From the NCBI GenBank assembly GCA_964017235.1, contig OZ024931.1, positions 96,676,221 to 96,740,220 of the forward strand: DNA of 64,000 bases, written 5' to 3'. The stretch is from Sabellastarte sp. h YS-2021 (taxonomy: Eukaryota; Annelida; Polychaeta; Sabellida; Sabellidae). Of this stretch, positions 63,670 through 64,000 are shown in pieces (within the stretch, counting starts at the first letter, position 1; every line of letters begins with the position of its first letter). The notes under the pieces are model-generated. The model was given only the letters and a program-made list of their open reading frames with translations. It did no database searches and was not told the origin of the DNA. Position numbers and translations under genes: made by a program.

Positions 63670-64000
63670 TCTATCACCTGGAGGCCGTTTGCAGTTATTT
63701 TACGAGGTATGGCTAGCAAATGAGTGCCATCCCAGAGTTGCACGCATCCTGAAACACGGCTATGAGATCATTCTGGAAAGTCCAATCGAATTGCCATGAA
63801 ATCCCACAATTTGCAGCGGCTATGCCAATCAACAAAAACAGAACTTCCTCTTAGAGTGTGTAGATCAAATGTTGCAGAAAAAAGCAATAATTCCAGTAAG
63901 GATGTGTGCAAGTCTGGGATTTCACAGCAGGTTGTTTTTAGTACCAAAACCGGGAAAAAATAGTGACCAGTAATAGATTATTATAATAGTGTATTAAATG
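63670..64000 (+). pseudogene. DIRS family III reverse transcriptase N terminus (partial)
   Basis: 'GGRLQLFYEVWLANECHPRV' and 'ILKHGYEI' match the start of the DIRS RT at 31600-31700 ('ARLQNFWQTW', 'ILREGYTL'). After a frame change near 63800, 'FLLECVDQMLQKKAIIPV' and 'LVPKPGKN' can be read, with stops at the end. The gene continues beyond the window. Confidence 0.6.

Larger units (their letters stand above)
61775..64000 (+). mobile_element. DIRS-like retrotransposon, family III, left part (runs off window)
   Basis: It begins 'ttttattgcgtaaaatacc', the same start motif as families I and II. The first 45 bases are matched inverted in the complementary region at about 19404-19440. Broken gag and the start of RT follow in order. 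Frame breaks and stops show it is decayed. Confidence 0.75.

Overview
The window looks like intergenic or intronic DNA from an animal nuclear genome. It is AT-rich, coding density is very low, and the only likely cellular coding segment is a single spliced exon. It is otherwise packed with eukaryotic transposable elements: tyrosine-recombinase (YR) retrotransposons of DIRS and Ngaro type, a Ty3/Gypsy element, a Penelope-like fragment, CR1/L2-like LINE fragments, a PIF/Harbinger transposon, a SINE, several MITEs, and many arrays of roughly 150-bp tandem repeats. That mix, especially abundant DIRS plus '~150-bp repeats inside dispersed elements', suits a marine invertebrate, most likely a bivalve or other mollusc. 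The taxon is inferred from element content, not from a marker gene.

Layout. 1-3902: right part of a DIRS element (family I), split at 224-1272 by an insert carrying a Penelope-like GIY-YIG fragment. 4160-4800: an older DIRS recombinase remnant. 5470-6385: dispersed repeats and a foldback element holding a SINE. 6785-7500: a TIR element with CTG target duplication. 7501-10335: nothing recognisable. 10336-15854: a second, decayed family I DIRS copy with both termini. 15855-16790: repeats and a second foldback element. 17300-17406: an exon of a factor-inhibiting-HIF-like JmjC hydroxylase. 17800-21969: tandem arrays, a DIRS 3' fragment (family III) and a LINE fragment. 21970-35279: a nearly complete DIRS element (family II) into which a complete Ngaro-like element (24566-31464) has inserted. 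35280-41190: tandem repeats interrupted by a PIF/Harbinger transposon (about 35950-40420). 41190-45620: tandem repeats and a reverse-strand LINE fragment. 45660-46241: reverse-strand Ngaro-type gag fragment. 46650-60503: a second family II DIRS copy containing a Gypsy element (46903-56120), which itself contains a CAGTG/CACTG element with a TA-type MITE and a TIR element with a TTAA-type element inside it. 60505-61070: another tandem array. 61775-64000: left end, gag and start of RT of a family III DIRS element running off the window.

How the genes work together. The DIRS and Ngaro elements carry Gag, a fused reverse transcriptase/RNase H and a tyrosine recombinase; these copy RNA into a circular DNA and integrate it by recombination instead of by a DDE integrase. 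The DIRS copies show inverted terminal repeats plus an internal complementary region that matches the joined ends. The Ngaro-like copy shows split direct repeats A1-ORFs-B1A2-B2. The Gypsy element uses short LTRs, a tRNA primer site, protease and a DDE integrase. The Harbinger element pairs a DDE transposase with a Myb/MADF-like DNA-binding protein.

Best preserved is the Ngaro-like element: all three ORFs are open, catalytic motifs are present, and its repeats look nearly identical by eye. The surrounding DIRS is also close to intact (one visible frameshift in RT). Most other copies are visibly broken by stops, frameshifts and nested insertions, whose order can be read from target duplications and empty sites inside this same window.
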